Both the position numbers and the translations under genes were made by a program. Source: a virus. From it: DNA of 64,000 nt. Location of the stretch: the IMG/VR virus record IMGVR_UViG_3300042482_000702, positions 75,355-139,354 of that record; one strand, 5' to 3'. Below the pieces are notes generated by a model. The model worked only from the letters and a program-made list of their open reading frames with translations, did not search any database and was not told the origin of the DNA. Every line of letters starts with the position of its first letter. Position 1 is the stretch's first letter. Below are positions 1-8,695 of the stretch, piece after piece.

Positions 1-2114
1 GATGTTCCTGATGTTCCACTAGTACCTGAAGTCCCTTTGGTTCCGGAAAAACCACTAGAACCACTAGAACCAGCAGCCCCCGACGCTCCATTAATATTTG
101 TTACCCACGAGTTAAAAGTTCCCGTTCCTGTTACACTAGTCACCGTAACAGTTAAAGCACCTGTATTTATATTGTAAGATTGGACAGTACCAATTAATGA
201 TTCAGTCGCAGAATTAGCGATAATTAAACTTTGACCTACTGTATAAGATAACCCTGAATATGTTGTAATCGATAGAGTACTACCACTCGATAAAGTTGAT
301 AAGTTTATACTATCCGTCGATTGACCTATAATAGCTAAACTAGTTCCTGAAGAACCGTCTTTACCTGATGTTCCATTAGTGCTCACAGGAGCAATTACCA
401 ACAACCCATTTGAACCAACACAAACTGAACATCCTGATGAACTATTAAAACTACAAATAGATAAGTCATTAACAAAAGTAGTACAACTTCTATTTGCCGT
501 TACGTTACTACCAATGATGTTAGAATTAGTAAAACCGGAAGATATTATATTACATTGACCACCAAGTATTGCCGAGTAATCTGAACAAACAGTGTTTAAT
601 TTACCACCACCAATAAATGAACAACCACTAAATACCTGATTACCCATTCCACCAACAACAACTGAAGCGTCCCCCAAGACCCTGTTATATACATTATTGC
701 CATCGGCAGTAGTATAAGTACCTCCACCAATAAAAGAACTACAACCCGTAATACAGTTTTTATTTCCTCCACCAATAGTTGAAAAATTTCCACAAACCTT
801 GTTACGCATACCACCACTAATAGTTGAACCACATTCACTCACCAAATTATTATAACCACCAAGTATTGACGAGAAACGTTCACAAACAGTATTTAATTTA
901 CCACCACCGATAAAAGAACAACCACTAAATACCTGATTACCCATTCCACCAACAACAACTGAAACGTTCCCATAAACACCGTTACATACAAAAGTATAAC
1001 TATCTCCAATATATGCTCCAGTACCTCCACCAATAAAAGAACAATTACCCGTAATATAGTTTTTACTTCCCCCACCAATAATTGAACAACATCCACAAAC
1101 CTTGTTACACCTACCACCAAGTATTGCCGAGTAATCTGAACAAACAGTATTTAATCTACCACCACCAATAAATGAACAACCACTAAATACCTGATTACCC
1201 ATTCCACCAACAACAACTGAAGCGTCCCCATAAACACTGTTACATACAAAAATACTACTAATGTTATTATATGTACAAGTACCTCCACCAACAAACGAGA
1301 AATCACTTGCAATACAGTTTCTATTTCCTCCACCAATAGTTGAACATCTTCCATAAACCTTGTTACCTTTACCACCACTAATTGTAGAAGCAGAACAACA
1401 AGCAATATTACAACATCCACCACCAATTGTTGAATTATTCCCATAAGTTTTATTTCCTTGACCACAACTATCACCACCGCCACCACCAATGAATGAATAT
1501 TCACCGTAAGTACAGTTGTGATATCCACCACCAACAAATGAATGGTTCCCACACGCGAGGTTTTCTTCTCCACCACCAACGAATGAACAACCACCGATAG
1601 CTCTATTACAATTACCACCACCAATAGTTGAATAATCTCCACCAGCGGTATTTAATCTTCCACCACCAATAAATGATGTTGTACCTGACGCTACATTATC
1701 TTGACCACCAACGACCACTGAAAAATTACATGACGCTGTATTTCCACTACCACCTAAAGACGCTGAATAAGTTCCGGACGCATCATTTGAAACATCACGT
1801 CTAACCGATGAATTAACACCAGCACCCAAAACAATAACTGCCGATGAACCGGAATCACCACCTATTTTTAAAACCAAATCTGAATCAGTAATACCAGTAT
1901 AATACCAATATTCCGAAACACCATCCAAAACTGTTACATATCTACCCCCTTCATATGTTGTTGCTCCGGTTAGAATACCAACCGTTAACCCAATATATCT
2001 GAATGAGGAAACAACATTAATATTAGCTTGAGTAGTGCTAGTCCATGGACCATACCTTGAATCTAATGATTTAGGTGAAAGAGTTGTTAAATTATCGTTA
2101 ATTATAATTGCCAT
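1..2114 (-). CDS. Tail fibre/adhesin with YadA-head-like and collagen-like repeats (3' partial)
   Basis: The reading frame opens with ATG at 2114 (MAIIINDNLTTLSPKSLDSR) and stays open to the window edge, so at least 704 residues are present and the C-terminus is missing. Residues about 120-525 are tandem short motifs of the form S-x-I-x-GGG-x-x-N-x-x-x-G, the pattern of YadA/trimeric-autotransporter head repeats that fold as left-handed beta-rolls. After that comes a beta-rich module (about 565-665), then Gly-Ser-Thr triplets of the collagen-like GTS/GSS type that run into the edge. It follows the 368-residue gene with 4 nt between them, so both are probably one transcript. A trimeric, host-binding fibre is the most likely role. 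The high Cys content in the repeats is unusual. The repeat type is seen directly; the role in adsorption is inferred. Confidence 0.8.
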   Translation of the reverse strand, partial: MAIIINDNLTTLSPKSLDSRYGPWTSTTQANINVVSSFRYIGLTVGILTGATTYEGGRYVTVLDGVSEYWYYTGITDSDLVLKIGGDSGSSAVIVLGAGVNSSVRRDVSNDASGTYSASLGGSGNTASCNFSVVVGGQDNVASGTTSFIGGGRLNTAGGDYSTIGGGNCNRAIGGCSFVGGGEENLACGNHSFVGGGYHNCTYGEYSFIGGGGGDSCGQGNKTYGNNSTIGGGCCNIACCSASTISGGKGNKVYGRCSTIGGGNRNCIASDFSFVGGGTCTYNNISSIFVCNSVYGDASVVVGGMGNQVFSGCSFIGGGRLNTVCSDYSAILGGRCNKVCGCCSIIGGGSKNYITGNCSFIGGGTGAYIGDSYTFVCNGVYGNVSVVVGGMGNQVFSGCSFIGGGKLNTVCERFSSILGGYNNLVSECGSTISGGMRNKVCGNFSTIGGGNKNCITGCSSFIGGGTYTTADGNNVYNRVLGDASVVVGGMGNQVFSGCSFIGGGKLNTVCSDYSAILGGQCNIISSGFTNSNIIGSNVTANRSCTTFVNDLSICSFNSSSGCSVCVGSNGLLVIAPVSTNGTSGKDGSSGTSLAIIGQSTDSINLSTLSSGSTLSITTYSGLSYTVGQSLIIANSATESLIGTVQSYNINTGALTVTVTSVTGTGTFNSWVTNINGASGAAGSSGSSGFSGTKGTSGTSGTSGT
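597..1390 (-). repeat. Near-identical DNA modules inside the fibre gene
   Basis: Three copies of a module begin near 597, 895 and 1151. Each shares a stretch of about 60 nt that is almost identical, encoding the GGMGNQVFSGCSFIGGG segment, followed by a more variable part. The copies are in frame with the fibre gene, so changes in copy number would lengthen or shorten the fibre without breaking it. Confidence 0.75.
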
Positions 2115-2118
2115 ATTA

Positions 2119-3225
2119 TTATGAGTTTCTTAATTGCATTGAGATATTAGTGGTTTGATAATTACTGATGTATATACCAAAGTTTATTCCTGACCAATAT
2201 CCAGCATCAGGGCTATTAATAGAAGTAGTCACCGGAGATTGAAATAAATTTGAAGTTCCGCCAATACTACCACTATTCAACGAATCTACAAACCATTTAG
2301 TTTTTGCCGGATAATTACTAAAAGTCGCAAACCATAGATACTTTGGAGAAGAAGAAACATTAAAATTAATGGTTATTGTTCCCGCAGCACTTGACAACTC
2401 TTTATTTGCCGCTCCACTTGAAATAAGAGCCGCAATTCCTGATGTTGTTGGCTGTGTTGATGACACACCCCAAAAATATGGGTATATATTTGTGTAAGTA
2501 TATGTAGTACTGTTATAATTAGTTGACGACGCTTGTGGTGCATTAGAATTTCTAACTAACGGAGTTCTCACATCAAATGAACCTTTATTACCTTGTTTTG
2601 GTAATCCCGCGTTATAATTACCTCTAGAATTATAAGTAGTTGTTGTAAATGTGTTTGGATTTGAAGGTGCTGGTAAAGTAAAAACTTCAGAATAAGTCGT
2701 AGGGTTTATTGAATATGTTAGATTTGGATTATTAGGGTCCGCGTAACCAAATTGGTCAGAAATATTAGTTGCTGAAGAAATAATTAAAAATGTATCAGTA
2801 AAAATTGGATTACCATTTCTTAATAATTGTAATTGAGTATATGCACCCGCATCATTTTTAACCCCCGTTGCAGTTAATGATAGTGAAATTGTTGACCCAA
2901 CCTCAGCAATGGTGTTTGAAACACCTCCAATAGAAATTGTTGGTATTGTATATGCTGGTTGTACTGTTGGAAATAATAAATCGTTAAATAAATCAATAAA
3001 AGTATCACCATATAAATCATTGACTGTAGTTCCTGCAGGAATTCCTCCCACCGTGATTGGCATCGCTAATGTTGGGTCTAAAAAAGTATTATACGATAAT
3101 ACTTGAGCTATATTAGCCTTATAGGATGACCCTTCAGGACTATCTGTTACATCATAAGGTTTTACAATATGTACTAAATCGGCAAGGGTGACTCCGGTCG
3201 CTAAGATTCTATCGGTTAATCTCAT
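2119..3225 (-). CDS. Putative virion structural protein, 368 aa
   Basis: No family is recognised with certainty. The N-terminus (MRLTDRILATGVTLADLVHI) is followed by a helical part, and from about residue 90 the protein is rich in Thr, Ser, Asn and Gly with alternating beta-strand patterns, including an Ig-like stretch (SIGGVSNTIAEVGSTISLSL). This composition fits a phage tail or fibre-associated protein. It lies directly before the repeat-rich fibre gene and after two small SprB-like genes, so a virion surface role is likely. Start ATG at 3225 follows an A-rich leader. Function beyond 'structural' is not supported. Confidence 0.65.
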   Translation of the reverse strand: MRLTDRILATGVTLADLVHIVKPYDVTDSPEGSSYKANIAQVLSYNTFLDPTLAMPITVGGIPAGTTVNDLYGDTFIDLFNDLLFPTVQPAYTIPTISIGGVSNTIAEVGSTISLSLTATGVKNDAGAYTQLQLLRNGNPIFTDTFLIISSATNISDQFGYADPNNPNLTYSINPTTYSEVFTLPAPSNPNTFTTTTYNSRGNYNAGLPKQGNKGSFDVRTPLVRNSNAPQASSTNYNSTTYTYTNIYPYFWGVSSTQPTTSGIAALISSGAANKELSSAAGTITINFNVSSSPKYLWFATFSNYPAKTKWFVDSLNSGSIGGTSNLFQSPVTTSINSPDAGYWSGINFGIYISNYQTTNISMQLRNS

Positions 3226-3258
3226 TTTTTTAAATAATATTTATATGTGATAAATAGT

Positions 3259-3564
3259 TTAATTTTCGAAATCGTACAAGATATTATCCATAAATTCAAA
3301 ATTTTCAAAATCTTGAAATTGTTTATACCCCAATAAAACTATACAAGAATAGATTTTAAATACCTCACAACCATTTGGCCCAATTAATTTAATACCCAAT
3401 GACGGAGCATTCTCAAATTGTGGTGGTAAATATATATTTACATAAGGTGATGGAGGTTGACTAATCGTTGCCATCAAAATACATTGATTCCCATAGATAT
3501 CACAAGCATAAACTGTGTATGGAGGGTTTAACCCTGATATTGAATATATTGCAATTACTCTCAT
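3259..3564 (-). CDS. Small SprB-like single-domain protein, 101 aa
   Basis: The N-terminal half reads like one SprB/adhesin repeat: IYSISGLNPPYTVYACD, then a beta-strand segment and IKLIGPNGCEVFKIYSC. The pattern 'G-x-x-PP-Y-x-x-Y-x-C ... D/N-G-C-E' also occurs in the 71-residue gene at 32586 on the opposite strand, so the two are probably related. SprB repeats are known from gliding-motility adhesins of Flavobacteria. It lies between two virion genes. A role as a small accessory fibre subunit is inferred. Confidence 0.6.
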   Translation of the reverse strand: MRVIAIYSISGLNPPYTVYACDIYGNQCILMATISQPPSPYVNIYLPPQFENAPSLGIKLIGPNGCEVFKIYSCIVLLGYKQFQDFENFEFMDNILYDFEN

Positions 3565-3633
3565 AATTAATCTTTTATTAAACGAACTGAGAAACCATTA
3601 TCCTTCCTATTATATTCTAATTCGAACAAGACG

Positions 3634-4209
3634 TTAAACAGGGTTAGTTAAAGTACATATCGTTATTGCCGTATAATCAGACCAAAAATCCGTTGTTGTT
3701 GCTGTGTATGACCCGGCAGGTAATCCTTGAATTGATGTAGAAACACTACCACGTTTATTATCAATTCCACCCCACCATGTAGTTGTGTATGGTGGTGTAC
3801 CACCACTTATTTTGACCGATACTTTACCATCAATTGCACCATAATATGATGGGTCTCTCGTATTATTTACATCACAAACAACACCCATTGGGAAAATAGT
3901 AATTGTATTATCCTCATTTGATAGGGTGTAAGAGTTTACTGTTGGTAATGGAGAACAACTAAAGGAATTATCACTACCAATACAAGTAGTACAATTATTA
4001 TAGTTTGTTAATACAGCATTACTCCCGTCATATATATTTGAATTACTTGGAATAGTCCCTGAAATCATTGTAACACAAACACTTAATTCAGGTGTTATTA
4101 TAGAATAAACCTCATTAAGATTAGGTGTATCACCCGCATAATTACTTAAACCAAAATAATTATCTGAATTATTAGATTTATCACAACAAGTTTGAAAATA
4201 ATAAGTCAT
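3634..4209 (-). CDS. SprB-repeat virion protein, 191 aa
   Basis: Residues about 125-185 form a clear SprB-type repeat: DGKVSVKISGGTPPYTTTWW, followed by GLPAGSYTATTTD, the canonical 'GG-PPY-x-x-x-W ... L-x-x-G-x-Y-x-x-x-x-x-D' pattern. The N-terminus is Cys-rich (FQTCCDKSNN, CTTC). A TATTTATA box lies 12 nt before the ATG, as for other candidate late genes here. The context with fibre genes suggests a virion adhesin component. The repeat is seen directly; the role is inferred. Confidence 0.7.
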   Translation of the reverse strand: MTYYFQTCCDKSNNSDNYFGLSNYAGDTPNLNEVYSIITPELSVCVTMISGTIPSNSNIYDGSNAVLTNYNNCTTCIGSDNSFSCSPLPTVNSYTLSNEDNTITIFPMGVVCDVNNTRDPSYYGAIDGKVSVKISGGTPPYTTTWWGGIDNKRGSVSTSIQGLPAGSYTATTTDFWSDYTAITICTLTNPV

Positions 4210-4221
4210 TGTCTCTTTATA

Positions 4222-4229
4222 TATAAATA
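4222..4229 (-). promoter_or_regulatory. TATTTATA box before the SprB-repeat gene
   Basis: The coding strand reads TATTTATA with 12 nt to the ATG at 4209. The same box at similar spacing precedes several other virion and head-related genes in the window. Confidence 0.45.
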
Positions 4230-4294
4230 ATCGTTTATTTGATTTTTAAATAAAAAATACAAACAATTTTATTTTTATAAATGGGACAATAAAA

Positions 4295-4314
4295 AATCCC
4301 CAATCAAGGGGATT
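4295..4314 (-). terminator. Intrinsic terminator after the 144-aa gene
   Basis: Stem of 7 bp (AATCCCC/GGGGATT) with the loop AATCAA. On the minus strand it is followed by a run of Ts, as expected for an intrinsic terminator of the gene ending at 4341. The stem-loop core is the same as in the terminator at 5252. Confidence 0.75.
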
Positions 4315-4340
4315 ATATTTTAAAATTAAATCGTTAGTGG

Positions 4341-4775
4341 TTATCTATTTCGTTCTCTTTTAAGTCTTCTCTCATTAGCCCTTTCTGAACCTGAACACCC
4401 TGGTTTATCATTTCCAAACCCACATAATTGACCATTGTAAATATCCACTTCAGGACCTGATTGTCGTTTTTCTTGCCATTTCCAATAATCCTCTTTGGTT
4501 TTACCTGGATTAGCCGCTATCCAATTATCTATTCTCGCTTTCTGAGCCGCCTCAATTGGAGCTAATCTAGCCGCGTTTCTCGCTTTAACTTGTTTTTCTA
4601 ATTCAGCCCTTTTTTGTTGAGGGGTTAGAACTGTAGTGGTTGTTGGTGTAGCCGCACTTGTTACGGGTGTAGTACCACTCGTCACAGGTGGTGTGGATTG
4701 TTCCGACAATATTCTTTTTTCCAATCTTAAATTAGATTCCTGTATATGTCTAATTTTACTATAACTTGTGTTCAT
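4341..4775 (-). CDS. Candidate internal head protein, paralogue A, 144 aa
   Basis: No known family is recognised. The N-terminal 25 residues end in RILSEQ, an (L/I)xE|Q pattern like the sites cut by T4-type prohead proteases. A Thr/Pro/Ser linker with two TTPVTSA-type units follows (about 26-50), then a charged helix rich in Lys, Arg and Ala, and a conserved C-terminus: NPGKTKEDYWKWQEKRQSGP, then CGFG and GCSGSERANERR. It is a tandem paralogue of the next gene upstream, sharing the linker and C-terminus almost unchanged. Basic and small, it could be a DNA-associated head protein; this is inference. Confidence 0.6.
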   Translation of the reverse strand: MNTSYSKIRHIQESNLRLEKRILSEQSTPPVTSGTTPVTSAATPTTTTVLTPQQKRAELEKQVKARNAARLAPIEAAQKARIDNWIAANPGKTKEDYWKWQEKRQSGPEVDIYNGQLCGFGNDKPGCSGSERANERRLKRERNR

Positions 4776-4808
4776 ACTTTTTGTTTTTTAATATAAAATA
4801 ATTAGATA

Positions 4809-5234
4809 CTATCTATTAGCTTCTCTCTTAACTCTTCTTTCACTAGCTCGTTGCGAACCAGAACAACCTGTAGTTTCTCTTCCAAAACCACACGATTTAC
4901 CATCGTAAATATCCGCATCAGGGCCTGATTGTCGTTTTTCTTGCCATTTCCAATAATCCTTTTCAGTTTTACCTGGATTAGCGGCTATCCAATTATCTAT
5001 CCTTACTTTTCGTTTTGCATTAATTAGAGCCAAATTAGCATCAACCACTTGTTTTTGTTTTTCTCGAGCCTCTAAATATTTTTTAACACGTTCCGCATTT
5101 TTTTGTTGAGGGGTTAGAACTGTTGTGGTTGTAGTCGTAGCAGCACTTGTTACGGGTGTAGTACCACTAGTCACAGGTGGTATGGTTTGTTCAACCAAAA
5201 AATTATACTGGGATTCATTAATTATTATTTTCAT
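4809..5234 (-). CDS. Candidate internal head protein, paralogue B, 141 aa
   Basis: ATG at 5234 is preferred, giving MKIIINESQYNFLVEQTIPP. An ATG further upstream at 5273 would place the start inside the preceding terminator. The N-terminal peptide ends in FLVEQ, again the (L/I)xE|Q pattern. A Thr-rich linker follows, then a Lys/Arg/Ala helix and the same C-terminal block as the neighbouring paralogue (DYWKWQEKRQSGP, CGFG, GCSGSQRASERR). A TATTTATT box lies 3 nt before the ATG. The pair arose by tandem duplication. Function is not recognised. Confidence 0.6.
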   Translation of the reverse strand: MKIIINESQYNFLVEQTIPPVTSGTTPVTSAATTTTTTVLTPQQKNAERVKKYLEAREKQKQVVDANLALINAKRKVRIDNWIAANPGKTEKDYWKWQEKRQSGPDADIYDGKSCGFGRETTGCSGSQRASERRVKREANR

Positions 5235-5251
5235 ATTAATAAATATCACAT

Positions 5252-5289
5252 AAATAAATAAATCCCCAATCAAGGGGATTTATTTATTT
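5252..5289 (-). terminator. Strong intrinsic terminator after glutaredoxin
   Basis: A 16-bp stem (arms ending CCCC and GGGG) with the loop AATCAA, overlapping the stop codon of the glutaredoxin gene. It has the same core as the terminator at 4295, only with a longer AT stem. Confidence 0.75.
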
Positions 5290-5568
5290 TTTAAAATGTT
5301 CTTTGATTATTGCAATTCCTTCATCAATTTCATTGTAATCTCTTTCAGGCGCGAACAATAAAGTATTTGGTTCCACATCCGGAGATTCAACAATCATAAA
5401 TGCCGGAACAAAATCGTTTTCTGTTATCTCCACAAACATATCATATTCGTCTTTGTGCTCATCAATATCTCTCTCAACAAAGAATATGTCGGACTCCACT
5501 AGTTTGTCCTTCATTTGGACGCAATAAGGGCATCCGTTCATTGTGAAAAGAATTAATAACTTATCCAT
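5284..5568 (-). CDS. Glutaredoxin-like protein
   Basis: 94 residues with the thioredoxin fold. The active site is C13-P-Y-C16 near the N-terminus, preceded by a short beta strand (LLILFTMNG), and the cis-proline is in FVPAF at about residue 55. Glutaredoxins of this type return electrons to class I ribonucleotide reductase and other dithiol enzymes in the cytoplasm. It overlaps the upstream thioredoxin gene by 8 nt, so the two are co-transcribed, and the phage also carries nrdA/nrdB. A role in dNTP supply is therefore likely but inferred. Confidence 0.85.
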   Translation of the reverse strand: MDKLLILFTMNGCPYCVQMKDKLVESDIFFVERDIDEHKDEYDMFVEITENDFVPAFMIVESPDVEPNTLLFAPERDYNEIDEGIAIIKEHFKK

Positions 5569-5884
5569 TTAGTAAATTATCTACTAACTCTTTTATTTGG
5601 TGCTCCATTTGCATTCCCGGCTGAGAATAAACTTCTTTACCTTCAGAAAATGATTTTACAGTGGGGACAGCTCTAACACCTAAAGAAGACGCGAATTCTT
5701 GATTAATTTCCACATCCATAGTGTATAATTGAACCTCGGAATTTTCTTTTCTATATTCTTCCGATAATTTTTCAAAAGCAGGTTTCATTACTTTGCATGG
5801 CGAACACCATTTTGCGTGGAAGTCCACGATTAGTTTTTCCCCATTTTTAATCTTTTGTTTTAATTCTTCTGTTGTAATTTCCAT
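5561..5884 (-). CDS. Thioredoxin
   Basis: 107 residues, the usual thioredoxin length. The active site is W26-C-S-P-C30-K (bacterial thioredoxins usually have WCGPCK), and the cis-proline lies in AVPTV at about residue 74. It acts as a cytoplasmic dithiol reductant. T4 and its relatives encode their own thioredoxin or glutaredoxin to serve ribonucleotide reductase; here both occur side by side in overlapping frames. The Gly-to-Ser change in the active site may alter redox potential or substrate choice. Confidence 0.9.
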   Translation of the reverse strand: MEITTEELKQKIKNGEKLIVDFHAKWCSPCKVMKPAFEKLSEEYRKENSEVQLYTMDVEINQEFASSLGVRAVPTVKSFSEGKEVYSQPGMQMEHQIKELVDNLLNG

Positions 5885-5903
5885 AATTTTAATTTAATTT
5901 AAT

Positions 5904-6569
5904 TTATATATTAACCCATCTTCGTCCATTTTTTATATCATAAAAAAAATGGTCTTTTACGTCAGGATAAAGTTCTTTTAATTGTTTAATTTTATACCCT
6001 TCTTTTAATTTATTCTTAACATCAATCACTAAATCAACACTATATTTAGATGTTTTTTGTAAAGTTTCTGTGGTTTTAATAATCCGGTTTTGTTTATCTT
6101 CATCTGACATTAACCCCCAACCTTTTTTAACGGACAATCTTCGTTTTTCTTTTTGTTCAGCCGCTTTATCACCATACAACTCCTCATATGTTTTACCTTT
6201 ATGAGAATTACCGTTTTTAAGTGATTCAGATATTCTAACCCTCATTTCAGGTGAATGGGTATATCCTAAACAACCTTCACCACCTATGGTAGAATTTAAT
6301 CCATTATCGTAGGAATCATAACTTTCAATATATTTTTTTTCCGTTTCATAAATAACATTCAAATCACATTCTTCTATTAACTCTATGGTAAAATTTTCTT
6401 GACCATATTTTTTCATTGAGTTATATAATTTTGATTTATGTTCCGAAGTAAAACATCTTGATAAATGTTCCCCAAACCTTTTTTCTAAAGAATTAACCGT
6501 ACAACCTATATAGATTAAACCATTTTCTTTATTTGTTATTTTATATATTCTCCCTTTTTCTGAGCTCAT
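5904..6569 (-). CDS. GIY-YIG homing endonuclease with NUMOD-type DNA-binding motifs
   Basis: 221 residues. The N-terminal GIY-YIG nuclease domain is clear: RIYKITN (GIY part) followed by LIYIGCT (YIG part) and an Arg in LEKRFGEH. The middle carries NUMOD3-like helices (HSPEMRVRISESLKN) and a KTYEELYGDKAAEQK stretch as in phage SegA-like enzymes, and a C-terminal DNA-binding helix-turn-helix is possible. These free-standing enzymes cut intron-less alleles or related phage genomes and promote their own spread. A TATTTATA box lies 13 nt before the ATG. Confidence 0.88.
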   Translation of the reverse strand: MSSEKGRIYKITNKENGLIYIGCTVNSLEKRFGEHLSRCFTSEHKSKLYNSMKKYGQENFTIELIEECDLNVIYETEKKYIESYDSYDNGLNSTIGGEGCLGYTHSPEMRVRISESLKNGNSHKGKTYEELYGDKAAEQKEKRRLSVKKGWGLMSDEDKQNRIIKTTETLQKTSKYSVDLVIDVKNKLKEGYKIKQLKELYPDVKDHFFYDIKNGRRWVNI

Positions 6570-6582
6570 AAATACTCTTTAT

Positions 6583-6590
6583 TATAAATA
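6583..6590 (-). promoter_or_regulatory. TATTTATA box before the GIY-YIG gene
   Basis: TATTTATA on the coding strand, 13 nt before the ATG at 6569. The 13-nt spacing is the same as at 11363 and 16334. Confidence 0.45.
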
Positions 6591-6609
6591 TCACCAACCC
6601 GCCCAAAAG

Positions 6610-6933
6610 TTATTCTTTCTTTGTTAATCTTTTTAATTGTGATATCATATAATCCACCACATTTTTTTTATCCACCGTTGTTAAAATAAATATATCAGTT
6701 TCTAATCTTCTATAAATTAAAACGCCGGTTGAGTCATATTCATATAATCTACCCTGATGCAATGTCACATATTCATCATTCATCCAATCTTCATACCATA
6801 ATAGATGAGATTTACTTAAAAATGTATCCATATCTTTTGGAGATATTGATGTTGTCGGTAAGTCAATAATGCTCGGGTATGAACCAAACCTTTCTTTGAA
6901 GGTGTCTATACAATTTTGAGGCATTTCTTTCAT
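6610..6933 (-). CDS. Hypothetical protein, 107 aa
   Basis: Not recognised. The sequence is a compact mixed alpha/beta protein with several aromatic residues (LWYEDWMNDEYV) and a Lys-rich end. The start is 1 nt after the stop of the PcfJ-like gene, so it is the second gene of that transcript. Confidence 0.6.
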   Translation of the reverse strand: MKEMPQNCIDTFKERFGSYPSIIDLPTTSISPKDMDTFLSKSHLLWYEDWMNDEYVTLHQGRLYEYDSTGVLIYRRLETDIFILTTVDKKNVVDYMISQLKRLTKKE

Positions 6934-6934
6934 A

Positions 6935-8647
6935 TTAAAAATCTAATTCTACATCCATATTTATGACTTGATTATAATTATAAGAATTCATTTTATAAAT
7001 TAAATCGTTCTCCCATCCTAAATTATAAACTATTGGTGGTGTAGTACCCGAAATATGTAATCCTGTTCCCTCCGTTCTTTTATAATCTGAATGTATTTCT
7101 TTCCCTTTAACTTTAGCAATAATACTTAAAGTATCAAATAATTTATCATTCACCAAATTTGAAATTCTATCATCCAACACATTCAAAACTTTATCCCAAC
7201 TATCGTCTAACAGTTTATTATACTTACCTAAAGTTTGAACTCTATCTAAATTAAATTTTTTACCATTATGAGATATACGATATTCGATTGACGCTCTGTC
7301 GCTAGAATCAATATCACCTCTTCTTAATGATATTAATAAAGATTGTGGTGTTTTTATATATGTTTTAACACAATTAGATTGAGATATTGATTCCATATTA
7401 TAATCTTTGGTGGTTTGTAATAAAAGAGGTATATAACAATCATCTGATTGAAGAATAACATTATTAACTTCTTCTACAAATTTTTCATTATATATTCTTT
7501 TAAAATCCCCCGAATGATAGTGAGAATGTTTTTCTGACCAGTCAAAATGTTCCTCAATAAATTCAGTATGTGTATTTGATTTCCATTTAACCGGTTCTTC
7601 AAATCTTTTTAATGAATCGTAAAATCTAAAATGGTCTCTATAAGTCGAACTACTAATTTCCCCATCAATAACTAACTTAAAAATTTCAAAAGCATTACTT
7701 TTCTCTTTATTATTTAAAAACTCACTACCAATACCAATATAAAACCCCATTATGGGATTTTCCAACATTTTTTTAATTATGTCGTCATTTTGAGAGGTTA
7801 TATAATTTTTCCCAAATAATTTACAAGCAAAATCATAAGTCTCAAAATTACAAGATTTAACGGTATGTAAAATTCGTTTTAATTTATCACCACTAACATT
7901 ATGGACATCCATAAAGGCATCAATATATTTAAAATCTCTTTTCACCAAATCTTTTTTCTTTGGTTGAGGAAATACCCTCATCAACTCATACCAATTATTT
8001 GGGAATTTAATACCCGAATTATCCAAATATCTTTTATATATTCTCATATCGGGAGACATATCTAAATATTTTTCAGTACCAGGAATGGCATTTACAAATG
8101 AGTTAATGATTTCATTTATTTTTTCCGGAACATCCTCAATAATACCTTTAGCCAAAAAACCATTTAGAATTTCTCTTAAATAAACTCTTATTTTATTTAT
8201 TGGGTCAACATTAAACATACACCTTCTAACATTTTTTCTACATTTTGTTTTAAGATGATAATTAGTTAAGGAACCTGTGTATAATGAATTACTTTTAGAA
8301 TTAAATGTTACGAATTGACATTTAGTAGCCACCTTGAACCACTTACCAGCAAGTCGTCGTCTTTTAGCGTATTGGAAAATTTTAAAAGATATTTTATCCT
8401 CATCGGTGGTAACACAGATTATTACTCTCTCAAATGATAAGGAACACAATGGGTTTGAGTAATTGTTTTTAAACTCATCTTCGGTGTTATGGGTGTCTTT
8501 ATATACAAAACTACCCCAAGGAGTCATATTAGCATCATAATCATCGGAAAAAGGACACTCTGTTAACACCTGTTTTATAGGGTTAGAACTATGATATTCA
8601 ATTGTCTGATGTTGTCTGATTGTGTAATTATATATCTCTTGACGCAT
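6935..8647 (-). CDS. PcfJ-like domain protein, 570 aa
   Basis: The C-terminal third (about residues 418-480) matches the PcfJ-type pattern: a Cys in SQSNCVKTYI, then SLLISLRRGD, SIEYRISHNGK and a Gln plus Asn segment. PcfJ-like proteins are common on conjugative plasmids and in large phages; their biochemical role is unknown. The N-terminal half has no recognised domain but includes basic segments (KYAKRRRLAG-like, CRKNVRRC). A strong host-type promoter lies 16 nt upstream, so early expression is likely. Domain assignment is by eye. Confidence 0.65.
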   Translation of the reverse strand: MRQEIYNYTIRQHQTIEYHSSNPIKQVLTECPFSDDYDANMTPWGSFVYKDTHNTEDEFKNNYSNPLCSLSFERVIICVTTDEDKISFKIFQYAKRRRLAGKWFKVATKCQFVTFNSKSNSLYTGSLTNYHLKTKCRKNVRRCMFNVDPINKIRVYLREILNGFLAKGIIEDVPEKINEIINSFVNAIPGTEKYLDMSPDMRIYKRYLDNSGIKFPNNWYELMRVFPQPKKKDLVKRDFKYIDAFMDVHNVSGDKLKRILHTVKSCNFETYDFACKLFGKNYITSQNDDIIKKMLENPIMGFYIGIGSEFLNNKEKSNAFEIFKLVIDGEISSSTYRDHFRFYDSLKRFEEPVKWKSNTHTEFIEEHFDWSEKHSHYHSGDFKRIYNEKFVEEVNNVILQSDDCYIPLLLQTTKDYNMESISQSNCVKTYIKTPQSLLISLRRGDIDSSDRASIEYRISHNGKKFNLDRVQTLGKYNKLLDDSWDKVLNVLDDRISNLVNDKLFDTLSIIAKVKGKEIHSDYKRTEGTGLHISGTTPPIVYNLGWENDLIYKMNSYNYNQVINMDVELDF

Positions 8648-8663
8648 AGGTGTCTATTTTTGT

Positions 8664-8695
8664 CAAAGATACAATAAATTTTGGGATAAAACAAA
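8664..8695 (-). promoter_or_regulatory. Host-type promoter for the PcfJ-like gene
   Basis: On the minus strand TTTG, 20 nt, then TATCTTTG, an exact match to the Bacteroidetes -33/-7 pattern (TTTG, TAnnTTTG). The -7 box ends 16 nt before the ATG at 8647. Confidence 0.75.

Noticed and set aside
596-1642. Three Val/Leu-rich minus-strand frames (80, 75 and 163 residues)
   Set aside because: They are out of frame with the open fibre gene that begins at 2114; their Val/Leu runs are the shadow of the Gly-rich YadA-like repeats.
3238-3245. TATAAATA on the minus strand, 12 nt before ATG 3225
   Set aside because: It matches the T4 late box but is the reverse of the TATTTATA box used at other genes; a single case in an AT-rich gap is not enough for a call.
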